Assembly: GCA_024638385.1 (NCBI GenBank)
Contig: JAHEKJ010000002.1
Span: 22,185-86,184 of the forward strand
Reading direction: 5' to 3'
Length of the DNA stretch: 64,000 bases
From: Gammaproteobacteria bacterium
GTDB taxonomy: Bacteria; Pseudomonadota; Gammaproteobacteria; GCA-001735895
Part shown: piece after piece, positions 47,856 through 56,950 of the stretch
How the letters are laid out: every line of letters starts with the position of its first letter
Numbering within the stretch: the first letter of the stretch is position 1
Translations under genes and position numbers: made by a program
The notes under the pieces: generated by a model
Database searches by the model: none
The model's input: the letters and a program-made list of their open reading frames with translations, nothing else
What the model was told of the DNA's origin: nothing

Positions 47856-49634
47856 TTACAGGAAGTTGATCTTCGCGGAAATGCTTATTCGCTGGTAGTT
47901 GACCTCGCCAAGCAAATCGTCCCGTCGCGAATACGGCTTGTTTTCATTTGCAATTCGGGTTCGATCTCCGTCCAGGGCAATGGTGATCTCGTGGTCGCTG
48001 CAGTAGGCGTAGACGTTATTCTGATCGAGTCCCGGCGCATGTATTATGCACTCCGGCTCGACCTTCGCATCGGCGAGAAAATTGCCCTGGTACGGCGTCG
48101 TGCAATACTCGTCATCGGTCAGATAGTCGATCAGCGACGGCATGACATCGACCTGCTGAAATGCCCGATTGTCGGTGCCCTTGTCCATGCCGAAGATCAG
48201 CATCGGGGTCATTGCCGGCGCCCGCAGCTGGTAAACTTCCCGTTCGAGCCGCTGGATGGGCGTCATCGAGCGATGATCGCCGATGACGAACAGCAGACCG
48301 TTTTCGAAGAACCCGGTTTCTTCGAGGTATCGATAAAACCCGGCCAGCTCGCGGTCGGCATACTGAAACGCCTTGCGTTCCGATTCGGTCTTCGTGACGG
48401 GATCGAGGAAGGGCTTGTGGGTAGAGACATTCTCTATGGCGATAAAGTATTTTGTCTCCGGAGCGATGGACTCGAGACGTTGCCTGAGGCGCAGGTACAG
48501 GGCTTCGTCGGCTGCGGCGTCGAACAGAAAACGTTCCCAGCCATCATAAAAGCTGTTTTCGGATCCCTCGACATAGTCGAATCCGATATGTTTCAGCCAC
48601 TTTCCCTTGCCGAAAAATCCGAGGTCGCCGGTGGTGAAGAATTCGGTTTGATAGCCGTTGTCGTTGAGCGTTTTCGGCAAGCTGCGCTCGGGATTGAAAT
48701 GTCCGGTGTAACCGAAGTTGAACCCCTTTCTATGCTGGGTGGCCGTGAACGGAATATTGTTGGTGAACATGGCAATCAGGCCGCCCTCGGTTGCATAGCC
48801 GTTGGCATGAAAGTTTTCGTAGAACATGGCCTTTTCCGATAGCCTGTCGAGTTCGGGAGTAAAACTCGACTCGGCAAGCAATCGTTCGCTATGGTAGTGA
48901 GAGTAGGATTCGAGTATCAGGAAAATGACGTTCTTGCCCGTGCCTCGGCCGGATCCGGTCTGGCATTGTAGTCTTTGCCCCGCCTGTTGCAGGCTGACGC
49001 GGGAAAACTCCGGGCTATAGGGCCGATTTCGTCCCTGCGACTTGAAAATATCCATGGTGTCGGCGGCCGCAACGCTGTTGCCGAAGTTTGCCCCGGCCAC
49101 GCCGACGACCAGCAACGTGGCGGCGATGCCCGAATACAGGACACTGGCCGGACGGTTCACGACCTCCTTGCGCAAGGAGTAGACCAGAATCAGAAAAAGC
49201 GAGAATACGAGAATCACCCAGTACTGGATCCCGTTATTCAGCATGGCCAGTTTCATGAAGAACAAGGTCGTTTCGAGTTCGGCGGCAAACTGGTAGAGAT
49301 ATTGCAGCGATAAACGGGTTTGGAACGCGTAAAGCAGGTAGGCGTCCAGAAAGGATGCGATCAATACCAGCAGGATCGCGATTCGGCAGCCGGTCGCGAT
49401 AATCTTGTTCTCGATACGAGTCGAGGCGAGACCGACGAGCAACAGGGTGCCGAACAACAGGCCCTCGGCAGCCAGTATGTCGATCGATAATTCCAGCAGA
49501 TCCGGCGTGTAGAAGGCCCGGCTTACCGCCACGATCTTGATGGCGAAAAAAAGGGCCATGAACATTATCAGGATGATCATTCGTTTAATTCCGGGTGCGC
49601 GCCAGGGATTGCCATCAGAAACTTCCCGTGTCAC
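47856..49634 (-). CDS. LtaS-like membrane phosphoglycerol transferase / sulfatase-fold protein
   Basis: A 592-residue protein with about five N-terminal helices (to about residue 190) and an extracytoplasmic alkaline-phosphatase-fold domain. Motifs: NVIFLILESYSHYHSERL, ANGYATEGGLIAMF (Thr in the nucleophile position), an internal STHKPF and VIGDHRSMTP. These fit the LTA-synthase-like family, which moves phosphoglycerol from phosphatidylglycerol to a glycan; in Gram-negatives such enzymes modify periplasmic or surface glycans. The frame opens with GTG at 49634; ATG at 49580 (MIILIMFM) is an alternative. First gene of the locus. Confidence 0.78.
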   Translation of the reverse strand: MTREVSDGNPWRAPGIKRMIILIMFMALFFAIKIVAVSRAFYTPDLLELSIDILAAEGLLFGTLLLVGLASTRIENKIIATGCRIAILLVLIASFLDAYLLYAFQTRLSLQYLYQFAAELETTLFFMKLAMLNNGIQYWVILVFSLFLILVYSLRKEVVNRPASVLYSGIAATLLVVGVAGANFGNSVAAADTMDIFKSQGRNRPYSPEFSRVSLQQAGQRLQCQTGSGRGTGKNVIFLILESYSHYHSERLLAESSFTPELDRLSEKAMFYENFHANGYATEGGLIAMFTNNIPFTATQHRKGFNFGYTGHFNPERSLPKTLNDNGYQTEFFTTGDLGFFGKGKWLKHIGFDYVEGSENSFYDGWERFLFDAAADEALYLRLRQRLESIAPETKYFIAIENVSTHKPFLDPVTKTESERKAFQYADRELAGFYRYLEETGFFENGLLFVIGDHRSMTPIQRLEREVYQLRAPAMTPMLIFGMDKGTDNRAFQQVDVMPSLIDYLTDDEYCTTPYQGNFLADAKVEPECIIHAPGLDQNNVYAYCSDHEITIALDGDRTRIANENKPYSRRDDLLGEVNYQRISISAKINFL

Positions 49635-49770
49635 ACCTATAAATATAGATGCCGTGGGCCAAACTGCCAGTTTCGGCGGACTTCCGAATTTCGGAAAGTG
49701 CGGTATTTCGCAGATAACACGCCGGGCACAAGAACGAGGGAAACCGGGTACCTCGCCCTCCGGATCCGTG

Positions 49771-50757
49771 TTAAGGGATCAGCACCGCCGCGCCGCTGAG
49801 GCGGCCGGCGCGCAGGTCGTCGAGCGCGGCGTTGGCCTGCGCGAGCGGGTACTCGACGACATGCGTCTTCACCGGGACCTTCGGCGCCAGTTCGAGAAAC
49901 TCGATCGCGTCGCGTCGCGTCAGGTTCGCCACCGAGCGCACCGTGCGCTCGCCCCACAGGATCGAATACGGAAACGCCGGAATGTCCGACATGTGGATTC
50001 CGCCGCAGACGACCGTGCCGCCCTTGCGCACCGCGGCGAGCGCTGCCGGCACCAGCGGCCCGACCGGCGCGAAGATGATCGCGGCGTCGAGTTCGACCGG
50101 CGAGGCTTCGTCGGAACCGCCGGCCCAGGCCGCGCCGAGTTCGCGCGCGAAGGCTTGCGCGGCGGTGTCGCCCGGGCTCGTAAACGCGTAGATATCGCGC
50201 CCCTGCCGGGTCGCGACCTGCGCGAGGATGTGCGCGGCCGCGCCGAAGCCGTAGATGCCGAGACGTTTCGCGTCGTCGCCGGCCATGACCAATGAGCGGT
50301 AGCCGATCAGCCCGGCGCACAACAGCGGCGCGAGCGCCGAATCCTCGCCATCGACGGGCAGCGCAAAACAATATCGCGCGTCGGCGACGGTCATTTCGGC
50401 ATAGCCGCCGTCGATCTGGTAACCGGTGAATCCCGGTTCGTCGCACAGGTTTTCGGCATCGTGTTCGCAGTAGAAGCAATGCCCGCAGGTATGTCCGAGC
50501 CACGGGATGCCGACGCGGTCGCCGATCGCGAAGTCGCCAACGCCGTCGCCGAGCGCGCTGACGCGGCCGACGATTTCGTGGCCCGGCACGACCGGCAAAC
50601 GCGGCTCGGTAAGATCGCCGTCGACGACGTGCAGGTCGGTGCGGCAGACGCCGCAGGCCGCGACCCGCACTTGCACCTGGCCGGGGCCCGGCGCGGGGTC
50701 GGGCCGCTCGACCTCGGCCAGCGGCGTGCCCGGGCGTTCGAGCACCATCGCTTTCAT
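49771..50757 (-). CDS. Zinc-dependent alcohol dehydrogenase
   Basis: A 328-residue medium-chain dehydrogenase. Catalytic zinc segment CGVCRTDLHVVDGDL with GHEIVGRV, structural zinc cluster CGHCFYCEHDAENLC (four Cys), and Rossmann loop GIYGFGAAAHILAQVA. It oxidises an alcohol or reduces an aldehyde with NAD(P); substrate not determined. I chose ATG at 50755-50757 (MKAMVLERPG), overlapping the DUF502 stop by 4 bp. Its last codons contain the right copy of the 23-bp direct repeat. Confidence 0.92.
   Translation of the reverse strand: MKAMVLERPGTPLAEVERPDPAPGPGQVQVRVAACGVCRTDLHVVDGDLTEPRLPVVPGHEIVGRVSALGDGVGDFAIGDRVGIPWLGHTCGHCFYCEHDAENLCDEPGFTGYQIDGGYAEMTVADARYCFALPVDGEDSALAPLLCAGLIGYRSLVMAGDDAKRLGIYGFGAAAHILAQVATRQGRDIYAFTSPGDTAAQAFARELGAAWAGGSDEASPVELDAAIIFAPVGPLVPAALAAVRKGGTVVCGGIHMSDIPAFPYSILWGERTVRSVANLTRRDAIEFLELAPKVPVKTHVVEYPLAQANAALDDLRAGRLSGAAVLIP
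49808..49830 (+). repeat. Right 23-bp direct repeat flanking surface-glycan locus
   Basis: Identical to 39637-39659. Within the ADH 3' coding end. The distance between copies is about 10.2 kb. Confidence 0.55.
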
Positions 50758-51368
50758 GCCTGCTTGACCCGCGGCCGCGTGCGGTCGAGATCCTTGCCGG
50801 TGATGCCGGCGGTCAGCGCGAAGCGCATCGCTTCTTCCATCGTCAGGCTGCAGGGGCGGATGCGAGCGTTCGGCACCAGCATCGTGTAACCGCCGATCAT
50901 GTAGCTCATCGGCAGGTAGACCAGCACGCTGTCGCGATTCTGAAACGATTCCGGCAGCCGCTCCTGGTCCTCCTGGGTGATGAAGCCGATTATCTCGAGG
51001 TCGCCGAGCTGGACGATGACGACGCGGCCGAAGTTTTCTTCCTTCGGCGAGAAGAAATCGAACAGGTCGCGAATCGCGCGGTACACCGTCTTGAAAATCG
51101 GCAGTCGATAGAGGATGCTCTCGCCGAGCGCGAAGACCTGGCGCACCAGCACCGCTTTCATCAGCAGGCCGACGATGAATACGACTATCAAACCGACCAG
51201 CGTGCCCATGCCCGGAAAGTAGATGATTTCCGGCAAGACCCGGCGCAGTGCCGTGCCCATGACTTCCTCCATGGATACAACCATCCAGTAGAGCAGGTAA
51301 ATCGTCAGCACGACCGGCAGGATCGTGAACAGGCCGGTGAGCAGGGTGGTTCCGATTGATTTCAACAT
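50754..51368 (-). CDS. DUF502 family membrane protein
   Basis: A 204-residue protein with two N-terminal helices (TGLFTILPVVLTIYLLYWMVV; GMGTLVGLIVVFIVGLLMKAV) and the DUF502 segments GESILYRLPIFKTVYRAIRDL and PMSYMIGGYTMLVP. Family function is unknown in bacteria; plant homologues are the LIKE-COV proteins. ATG at 51368; it overlaps the ADH gene by 4 bp. Confidence 0.88.
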   Translation of the reverse strand: MLKSIGTTLLTGLFTILPVVLTIYLLYWMVVSMEEVMGTALRRVLPEIIYFPGMGTLVGLIVVFIVGLLMKAVLVRQVFALGESILYRLPIFKTVYRAIRDLFDFFSPKEENFGRVVIVQLGDLEIIGFITQEDQERLPESFQNRDSVLVYLPMSYMIGGYTMLVPNARIRPCSLTMEEAMRFALTAGITGKDLDRTRPRVKQA

Positions 51369-51510
51369 GTCCCGGTTTCCGCAGCGATGAACGGCGAAAT
51401 TCTACCAGCAAATGCCGAGGGCCATCGCCCCCGGCGTATTCTCCGGATCGCTATCATGCAACCTCGCGGCATTCGGTATACGATTGAACTTTATCCGCCT
51501 GGAGTCAGTC

Positions 51511-52530
51511 ATGTCGTTCAAATGCGACGCCGTCGTCTTGCGCGACGCGGGCGCGCCCGAAGTTCTCGAGATGGGCGAGATCGAACTGCCTTGGCCGGGG
51601 CACGACGACGAGGTGCTGGTGCGAATCGAGGCCGCCGGAGTCAACCCGGCGGACACCTTTTTTCGCGCCCTCGGTCCCTACGTCGGCAAGGCCGCCGGCA
51701 CCGTGCTCGGTCACGACGGCGCCGGCGTGGTCGAGGCCACGGGCGCTGCCGTCGACCGCGTCGAACCGGGCGACCGGGTATGTTTCTGCAATGGCGGCAT
51801 CGGCGGTGGTGCCGGCACCTACGCGCGCTACGCGGTCGTGCCGGAATGGTTGCTGGCGCCGGTGCCCGACGGCGTCGACAGCGCGACCGCGGCGGCCCTG
51901 CCGCTGGTGTTCATTACCGCGTGGGAGAGCCTGGTCGAGCGTGCCGGACTCGCGCCGGGCGAGCGCGTGCTGATTCATGGCGGCGCCGGCGGCACCGGAC
52001 ATGTCGCGGTGCAACTGGCGCGCGAGATCGGCGCGCGCGTCGCGACCACGGTCAGCAGCGCGGCCAAGGCCGAATTCGTCGGCGCGCTCGGCGTAGAACT
52101 CGCGATCGATTACCACGGCGAAGATTTCGTTGCCCGTTGCCTCGACTGGAGCGACGGTGGCGGTCTGGAGGTCGCGCTCGACAACGTCGGACCAGACACG
52201 TTTCGGCGCACGCTCGCCGCGATGGCGCCGTACGGTCGCGTCGTCACGCTGATGGGCACGCCGGGCGATACCCCCGAGGAGACCGCGTACAACGCCAACC
52301 TGACGATTCACAACGTCATGATGCTGACGCCGATGTGGCTGGGCCTCGAGCCCGCGCGCCGGCGTCAGGGCGAAATCGTGCGCGAAGCAGTGCGCTGGCT
52401 CGGGGCGGGAAAGATCAGGGTCGAGCTGGCATCGATCTTTCCGCTCGAGGCGGCCGCCGACGCGCATCGAATGCTCGAAGCGGGCGGGCTTACCGGCAAG
52501 GTCGTGCTGACGCCAGCCCGGTCCGGTTAG
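51511..52530 (+). CDS. Quinone oxidoreductase-type NADPH dehydrogenase
   Basis: A 339-residue medium-chain reductase without zinc ligands. Rossmann motif [19 protein letters not shown] and [12 protein letters not shown] place it in the zeta-crystallin/QOR group. It reduces quinones or activated alkenes with NADPH. ATG at 51511 is chosen because GGAG lies 7 bp upstream; the 33 codons before it lack similarity. Its end overlaps the convergent purC gene by 4 bp. Confidence 0.88.
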   Translation: MSFKCDAVVLRDAGAPEVLEMGEIELPWPGHDDEVLVRIEAAGVNPADTFFRALGPYVGKAAGTVLGHDGAGVVEATGAAVDRVEPGDRVCFCNGGIGGGAGTYARYAVVPEWLLAPVPDGVDSATAAALPLVFITAWESLVERAGLAPGERVLIHGGAGGTGHVAVQLAREIGARVATTVSSAAKAEFVGALGVELAIDYHGEDFVARCLDWSDGGGLEVALDNVGPDTFRRTLAAMAPYGRVVTLMGTPGDTPEETAYNANLTIHNVMMLTPMWLGLEPARRRQGEIVREAVRWLGAGKIRVELASIFPLEAAADAHRMLEAGGLTGKVVLTPARSG

Positions 52531-53429
52531 GCGTCGACGGGCACATCGGCGAGCAGGATATCGCGCACCTGCTGGTACTTGGCCCGGGTGCGGTCGATGA
52601 TCCCGGCCGGAATCGGCGGCGGCGGCGGGGTCTTGTCCCAGTCCAGCGTCTCGAGGTAATCGCGCACGAACTGCTTGTCGAAGCTCGGCGGGCTGATGCC
52701 GGTGCGATATTCGTCGGCCGGCCAGTAGCGCGACGAATCGGGGGTCAGGATTTCGTCGATCAGCACGATCTCGCCGGCGGCGTCGACGCCGAATTCGAAC
52801 TTGGTATCGGCGATGATGATGCCGCGCTCGCGCGCGTAGTCGGCGGCGTGGCGATAGAGCGCGAGGCTGATATCGCGCACGCGTTCGGCGCGCTCGACGC
52901 CGATCCGCGCGACCATGTCGGCGAAATCGATGTTGATGTCGTGATCGCCCATCTCGGCCTTGGTCGCCGGCGTGAAGATCGGCTCCGGCAGTTGCGCGGC
53001 CTGCGGCAGGCCGCGCGGCAACTCGATTCCGCAGACCGCGCCGCTCGCCTGGTAATCCTTCCAGCCCGAGCCGATCAGGTAGCCGCGCACGACCGCCTCG
53101 ACCGGCAGCGTCTCGAGCCGCTCGACGATGACCGAGCGCGGTTCGAGCGCGGCGCAGGTTTCCGCCGGCAGGTAGTCGCGCAATTTCAGGTCGGTCAGGT
53201 GATTGCGCACGATGCCGGCGGTGCGGCCGAACCAGAAATTCGACACCTCGGTCAGGATCGCGCCCTTGCCCGGGATCGGTTCGTTGAAGACGACGTCGAA
53301 AGCCGACAGCCGGTCGGTCGCGACGATCAGCAGGTGCGCGGCGTCGATCGCGTAGATGTCGCGGACCTTGCCGCGGCCGATCAGCTCGAGGTTTTCGATC
53401 CGGGTTTCGTAAACGGGCTCGTCGTGCAT
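52527..53429 (-). CDS. purC: SAICAR synthetase (long form)
   Basis: A 300-residue phosphoribosylaminoimidazole-succinocarboxamide synthase, joining aspartate to CAIR with ATP in purine synthesis. Motifs: [49 protein letters not shown] and [17 protein letters not shown]. At 300 residues it belongs to the longer, yeast Ade1-like class rather than the 240-residue E. coli form. I start at ATG 53427-53429; GTG at 53447 is possible. Divergent from purE-purK. Confidence 0.95.
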   Translation of the reverse strand: MHDEPVYETRIENLELIGRGKVRDIYAIDAAHLLIVATDRLSAFDVVFNEPIPGKGAILTEVSNFWFGRTAGIVRNHLTDLKLRDYLPAETCAALEPRSVIVERLETLPVEAVVRGYLIGSGWKDYQASGAVCGIELPRGLPQAAQLPEPIFTPATKAEMGDHDINIDFADMVARIGVERAERVRDISLALYRHAADYARERGIIIADTKFEFGVDAAGEIVLIDEILTPDSSRYWPADEYRTGISPPSFDKQFVRDYLETLDWDKTPPPPPIPAGIIDRTRAKYQQVRDILLADVPVDA

Positions 53430-53518
53430 GGCCGCTCTCACTCCCACAAGCCGCGCATCATAGCACGCAGCGCGCGCGTCAATAATCCGCGGACTTAATC
53501 TTTAAAATTAAATCGCGC

Positions 53519-53524
53519 TATAAT
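53519..53524 (+). promoter_or_regulatory. -10 box for purE-purK
   Basis: A perfect TATAAT 31 bp before purE within an AT-rich patch. The best -35 is only TTAATC, 18 bp upstream. No PurR-type palindrome was noticed. Confidence 0.45.
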
Positions 53525-53554
53525 CGCACGCTTTTCCGGGACACCGAGAAGATC

Positions 53555-54049
53555 ATGTCCAAGCCCCGCGTTGCCGTCGTCATGGGTAGCACCAGCGACT
53601 GGCCGGTCATGCAGCACGCGACCGAGATCCTCGACGCTTTCGACGTCGCCTACGACGCGCGGGTCGTATCCGCGCACCGTACCCCCGACCTGCTCGCCGA
53701 GTTCGGCAAGAGTGCGCGCGAAGCCGGATTCGCCTGCATCATCGCCGGCGCCGGCGGCGCGGCGCATCTGCCCGGCATGCTCGCCGCCAATACCTCGTTG
53801 CCGGTGCTCGGCGTGCCGGTGCCGACCGAACACCTCGGCGGCCAGGATTCGCTCTACTCGATCGTACAGATGCCGAAGGGCGTGCCGGTCGCCACCTTCG
53901 CGATCGGCAAGGCCGGCGCGATCAACGCCGCGCTGTTCGCGGTCGCGCTGCTGGCGAACGACGACGCCGCGCTCGCGCGCGACCTCGACGCCTTTCGCGC
54001 GCGCCAGCGCGACGCGGTACTCGACATGACGCTGCCGCCGGCCGGCTGA
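53555..54049 (+). CDS. purE: N5-carboxyaminoimidazole ribonucleotide mutase
   Basis: A 164-residue class I PurE that converts N5-CAIR to [29 protein letters not shown] and [15 protein letters not shown] are the active-site segments. Length is typical. It ends 1 bp before purK, with which it works in sequence. Confidence 0.96.
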   Translation: MSKPRVAVVMGSTSDWPVMQHATEILDAFDVAYDARVVSAHRTPDLLAEFGKSAREAGFACIIAGAGGAAHLPGMLAANTSLPVLGVPVPTEHLGGQDSLYSIVQMPKGVPVATFAIGKAGAINAALFAVALLANDDAALARDLDAFRARQRDAVLDMTLPPAG

Positions 54050-54050
54050 C

Positions 54051-55184
54051 GTGGCGATCCTGCCCGGCAGAACGCTCGGCATGCTCGGCGGCGGCCAGCT
54101 CGGGCGCATGTTCGTGATCGCCGCGCGTACGCTCGGCTACGACGTCATCGTGCTCGATCCGGATCCGGCAAGCCCCGCCGGCGGGCTCGCCAGCGAGCAC
54201 ATCGCGCGCGACTACGATGACACCGACGCGCTAGACACGCTCGCGCAACATTGCGCGGTCGTGACCGCCGAGTTCGAAAACGTCCCGGCCGTGACGCTCG
54301 CCTATCTCGCCAAATCGGTGCCGGTGCACCCTTCGGCGAGAGCCTTTCACATCGCCCAGCACCGCAAGCTGGAAAAGGACTTTTTCCGCGAGCAGGGGCT
54401 CGCCACCGCGGATTACGTCGCGCTCGAAAACGAAGACGATCTGCAGCAGGCGCGCGATTTCGCCTTCCCGGCGATTCTCAAGACCGCGATGTTCGGCTAC
54501 GACGGCAAGGGCCAGCTGGCCTGCGGCGAGTTCGCCGACCTCGCGCCGGCCTTCGAGCAGGTCGGCAGGAAGCCCTGCGTGCTCGAACAGCGCATAGACC
54601 TCGCCACCGAGATCTCGGTCGTACTGTGCCGCGGCCGGGATGGCGTTTCGACCTGTTTCCCGGTCGCCGAGAACAGTCATGCCGGCGGTATTCTCGACGT
54701 GTCGTTCGCGCCGGCGAAGGTCGCACCGGAGATTGCCGCGCTGGCGCAGGACGCGACCACGCGCATCGCCGACGGTCTCGACTACTGCGGCGTGCTCGCG
54801 GTCGAGTTCTTTGTCTCGACCGACCAGCGCGTGCTCGTCAACGAGATGGCGCCGCGCCCGCACAACTCGGGGCACTACACGCTCGACGCCTGCGACAGCT
54901 CGCAGTTCGAGCAGCAGCTGCGGATGGTCTGCGGCTTGCCGGCGGGTTCCTGCCGCCAGCATACGCCGGTCGCAATGCTGAACCTGCTCGGCGACCTGTG
55001 GCCGGCGAACGGCAGCCCGGCCTGGGACACGGTGCTCGCTCACAACGCCGCCAAACTGCATCTCTACGGCAAGACCGAAGCTCGCCCCGGGCGCAAGATG
55101 GGCCACGTCAACTGCCTCGGCGCGAGCGTCGACGACGCGCTCGCGCTGCTCGCGCGGGTGCGCGCGAGTCTGAAATCGCCCTGA
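54051..55184 (+). CDS. purK: N5-carboxyaminoimidazole ribonucleotide synthase
   Basis: A 377-residue ATP-grasp enzyme making N5-CAIR from AIR, bicarbonate and ATP. TLGMLGGGQLGRMFVIAAR at the start, ILKTAMFGYDGKGQ and NEMAPRPHNSGHYT are family signatures. The start is GTG at 54051, directly after the purE stop. Confidence 0.96.
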   Translation: MAILPGRTLGMLGGGQLGRMFVIAARTLGYDVIVLDPDPASPAGGLASEHIARDYDDTDALDTLAQHCAVVTAEFENVPAVTLAYLAKSVPVHPSARAFHIAQHRKLEKDFFREQGLATADYVALENEDDLQQARDFAFPAILKTAMFGYDGKGQLACGEFADLAPAFEQVGRKPCVLEQRIDLATEISVVLCRGRDGVSTCFPVAENSHAGGILDVSFAPAKVAPEIAALAQDATTRIADGLDYCGVLAVEFFVSTDQRVLVNEMAPRPHNSGHYTLDACDSSQFEQQLRMVCGLPAGSCRQHTPVAMLNLLGDLWPANGSPAWDTVLAHNAAKLHLYGKTEARPGRKMGHVNCLGASVDDALALLARVRASLKSP

Positions 55185-55249
55185 CGCGTGGCCCCGGGCC
55201 CGATTACCCCGGGCACGGCTATACTCATGCAGTCGGATTTTGCATCGCG

Positions 55250-55702
55250 GTGAGTCGCATCTTCGGGAAAACAGTCCGCCAGCTACTGGTTCTGGCCGCC
55301 GCCCTGACGCTGGGGACGCTGGCGCTCACCCTCGGTTACCTGACGTACTTCGATCGCGCCGTCCTGCTCGAGCAGGGCCGGAAAACCGATGGCACCGTGG
55401 TCGGCATCGACGTCGGCGTCAAGGGCCTCAAACGGGTCATGGCGCAATACACGACACTCGACGGCCGCCGCCTGGTCGGTCGCGACGTGCACAGCACGCA
55501 GTGGTTCGCCGCCAACGAGGTCGGCGACGAGGTCGAACTCTTCTACGATCCTTTTTTCGAGGGTTCGGAACCGCCCGACATACTGATCGAACGCGGCCCG
55601 TGGATCTGGTTCAACCCGGTTTTCCTGTTGCTCGGCGGAATCCTGCTCGTGTGGCTCGGTTTCGTCCTGGCGCGACACGAAAGGCGCAAGGGCGGCACCT
55701 GA
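55250..55702 (+). CDS. DUF3592 membrane protein
   Basis: A 150-residue protein with an N-terminal helix (LLVLAAALTLGTLALTLGYL), a periplasmic or cytoplasmic beta domain with VELFYDPFFEGSEPPDILIERG, and a second helix WFNPVFLLLGGILLVWLGFVLA. This is the DUF3592 layout; function unknown. No ATG fits; GTG at 55250 is the best start, with a TATACT box at 55220-55225 just upstream. Separate from purK by 65 bp. Confidence 0.7.
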   Translation: MSRIFGKTVRQLLVLAAALTLGTLALTLGYLTYFDRAVLLEQGRKTDGTVVGIDVGVKGLKRVMAQYTTLDGRRLVGRDVHSTQWFAANEVGDEVELFYDPFFEGSEPPDILIERGPWIWFNPVFLLLGGILLVWLGFVLARHERRKGGT

Positions 55703-55760
55703 CTTGTCCTCGCCCGGTGCGACCGCGCCGAAAAATTCCGGCAAAAAGATAACCGCAACA

Positions 55761-55820
55761 GTTTTTACTTTGAGTAGATACCCTAGGTAGTCTCAGTAGT
55801 GTTTGCTCAGAGTAAAAAAC
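55761..55820. repeat. AT-rich 60-bp inverted repeat
   Basis: GTTTTTACTTTGAG (55761-55774) and CTCAGAGTAAAAAAC (55806-55820) are complementary but for one mismatch and one extra A, around a 31-bp loop holding the palindrome CCTAGG and repeated GTAG/AGTAG motifs. It lies between the convergent DUF3592 and methyltransferase genes. T comes before and A after the stem, the reverse of an intrinsic terminator. Confidence 0.55.
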
Positions 55821-55868
55821 CGGGGCCGGTCGATCCGATCCTGGTCGCGATCGGGCGCGCTTTCGACT

Positions 55869-56453
55869 TCAGCCCTGCTTGATGCCGCGCGCGACCGTAT
55901 AGGACTTGCTTTGCTTGATCTTTTCGTAGTGGCCGAAGACCTCGGTGAAGCCTCGCTGGAAGAAGCGGCGCAAGCCGGTGATCGTGACGATGTAAAACGA
56001 GCCGCCGGGCCTCAGGTACTCGAGCGCGTCGAACAGGTAGATGTAGAGCATTTCCTTGCCGACCTTGGCCGGGATGTTCGACACGATGAGGTCGAATTGC
56101 CGCGGCGGTATTTGCGCAAAGCCATTGCTCAGCAGGCAGCTCGCGTTGTCGATGCCGTTGTGCAGGCGATTTTTTTCGGCGTAGTCGACGGCGACGAAAT
56201 CCTTGTCGACGAGCAGCGTCCGTCCGTTAGGCGCGCGCCGCGCCAGGCACAGCCCGAGCACGCCGTAGCCGCAACCGAGGTCGAGACAATCGGCGTCCGT
56301 GTCGATCTCCACGTGCTCGAGCAACAGTCGTGAACCGTCGTCGACCGCGCGCGGCGAGAACAGGCCCCAGGTCGCGAAGAACTCGAGTCCGGCGTGGGCG
56401 AGGCGCAGATCCTGGCGGATCTTGCGATTGTATTCTTCGCGATCGTTCAGCAC
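55869..56453 (-). CDS. RsmC-like class I SAM methyltransferase
   Basis: A 194-residue methyltransferase with the RsmC/RlmG small-domain layout: LFSPRAVDDGSRLLLEHV, SAM motif I CLDLGCGYGVLGLCLA, and VSNIPAK in place of the usual NPPF/H catalytic motif. It probably methylates guanine N2 in rRNA, but the altered motif (Ile-Pro for Pro-Pro) makes the target uncertain. It faces convergent to DUF3592. Confidence 0.82.
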   Translation of the reverse strand: MLNDREEYNRKIRQDLRLAHAGLEFFATWGLFSPRAVDDGSRLLLEHVEIDTDADCLDLGCGYGVLGLCLARRAPNGRTLLVDKDFVAVDYAEKNRLHNGIDNASCLLSNGFAQIPPRQFDLIVSNIPAKVGKEMLYIYLFDALEYLRPGGSFYIVTITGLRRFFQRGFTEVFGHYEKIKQSKSYTVARGIKQG

Positions 56454-56559
56454 GGATTAAGACCCCTGGCTTAGGCTTTACTTCGATAAATGGCTTTGCA
56501 ACAATGGTTCGGCCGCCCGTTCCGCGGGCGTTTTCGAGTTTACACCACGGGAGTCCGCA

Positions 56560-56868
56560 TTGAGACCCATCTGGACAGTCGTTTTTCTCGCTATCGCTCT
56601 CGGCGCGAGCGCCACCGCGCGCGCCGACGCCGAGGCCGGCAAGACGACCTACGCGGCGCGCGGCTGCATCGGATGCCATGGTGCCGGCGGAGTCAGCACC
56701 GTGACGACCTACCCGTCGCTGAAGGGGCGCGGCGCCGCTTTCATCCGCAAGAACCTGACCGACTACCGCAGCGGCGCCCTCAAGAACCCGGTCATGAACG
56801 CGATGGCGGCCGGACTCTCCGACGAGGAGATCCGCAACCTCGGCGACTACATCGCCACCCTCAAGTAA
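56560..56868 (+). CDS. Class I c-type cytochrome, periplasmic
   Basis: A 102-residue protein with a signal peptide (about 1-22, VVFLAIALGASATARA) and one haem site CIGCH (Cys36, Cys39, His40); the distal Met is likely in NPVMNAMAAGL. It resembles small soluble c4/c5-type electron carriers. No ATG is available: TTG at 56560 is the start, with GGGAG 6 bp upstream. Its electron partners are not in the window. Confidence 0.85.
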   Translation: MRPIWTVVFLAIALGASATARADAEAGKTTYAARGCIGCHGAGGVSTVTTYPSLKGRGAAFIRKNLTDYRSGALKNPVMNAMAAGLSDEEIRNLGDYIATLK

Positions 56869-56950
56869 TTTTTAATGCCGGCTTCCCGGCCGGCCGTTTC
56901 GATCCTGCGCATAGATTTCTTGCAGAGGCGCGGAATCTTCGCTGGCAGGC

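Noticed and set aside
50758..51411. N-terminal extension of the ADH frame
   Set aside because: Reads the DUF502 gene in another frame; the ADH begins MKAMVLERPG at 50757.
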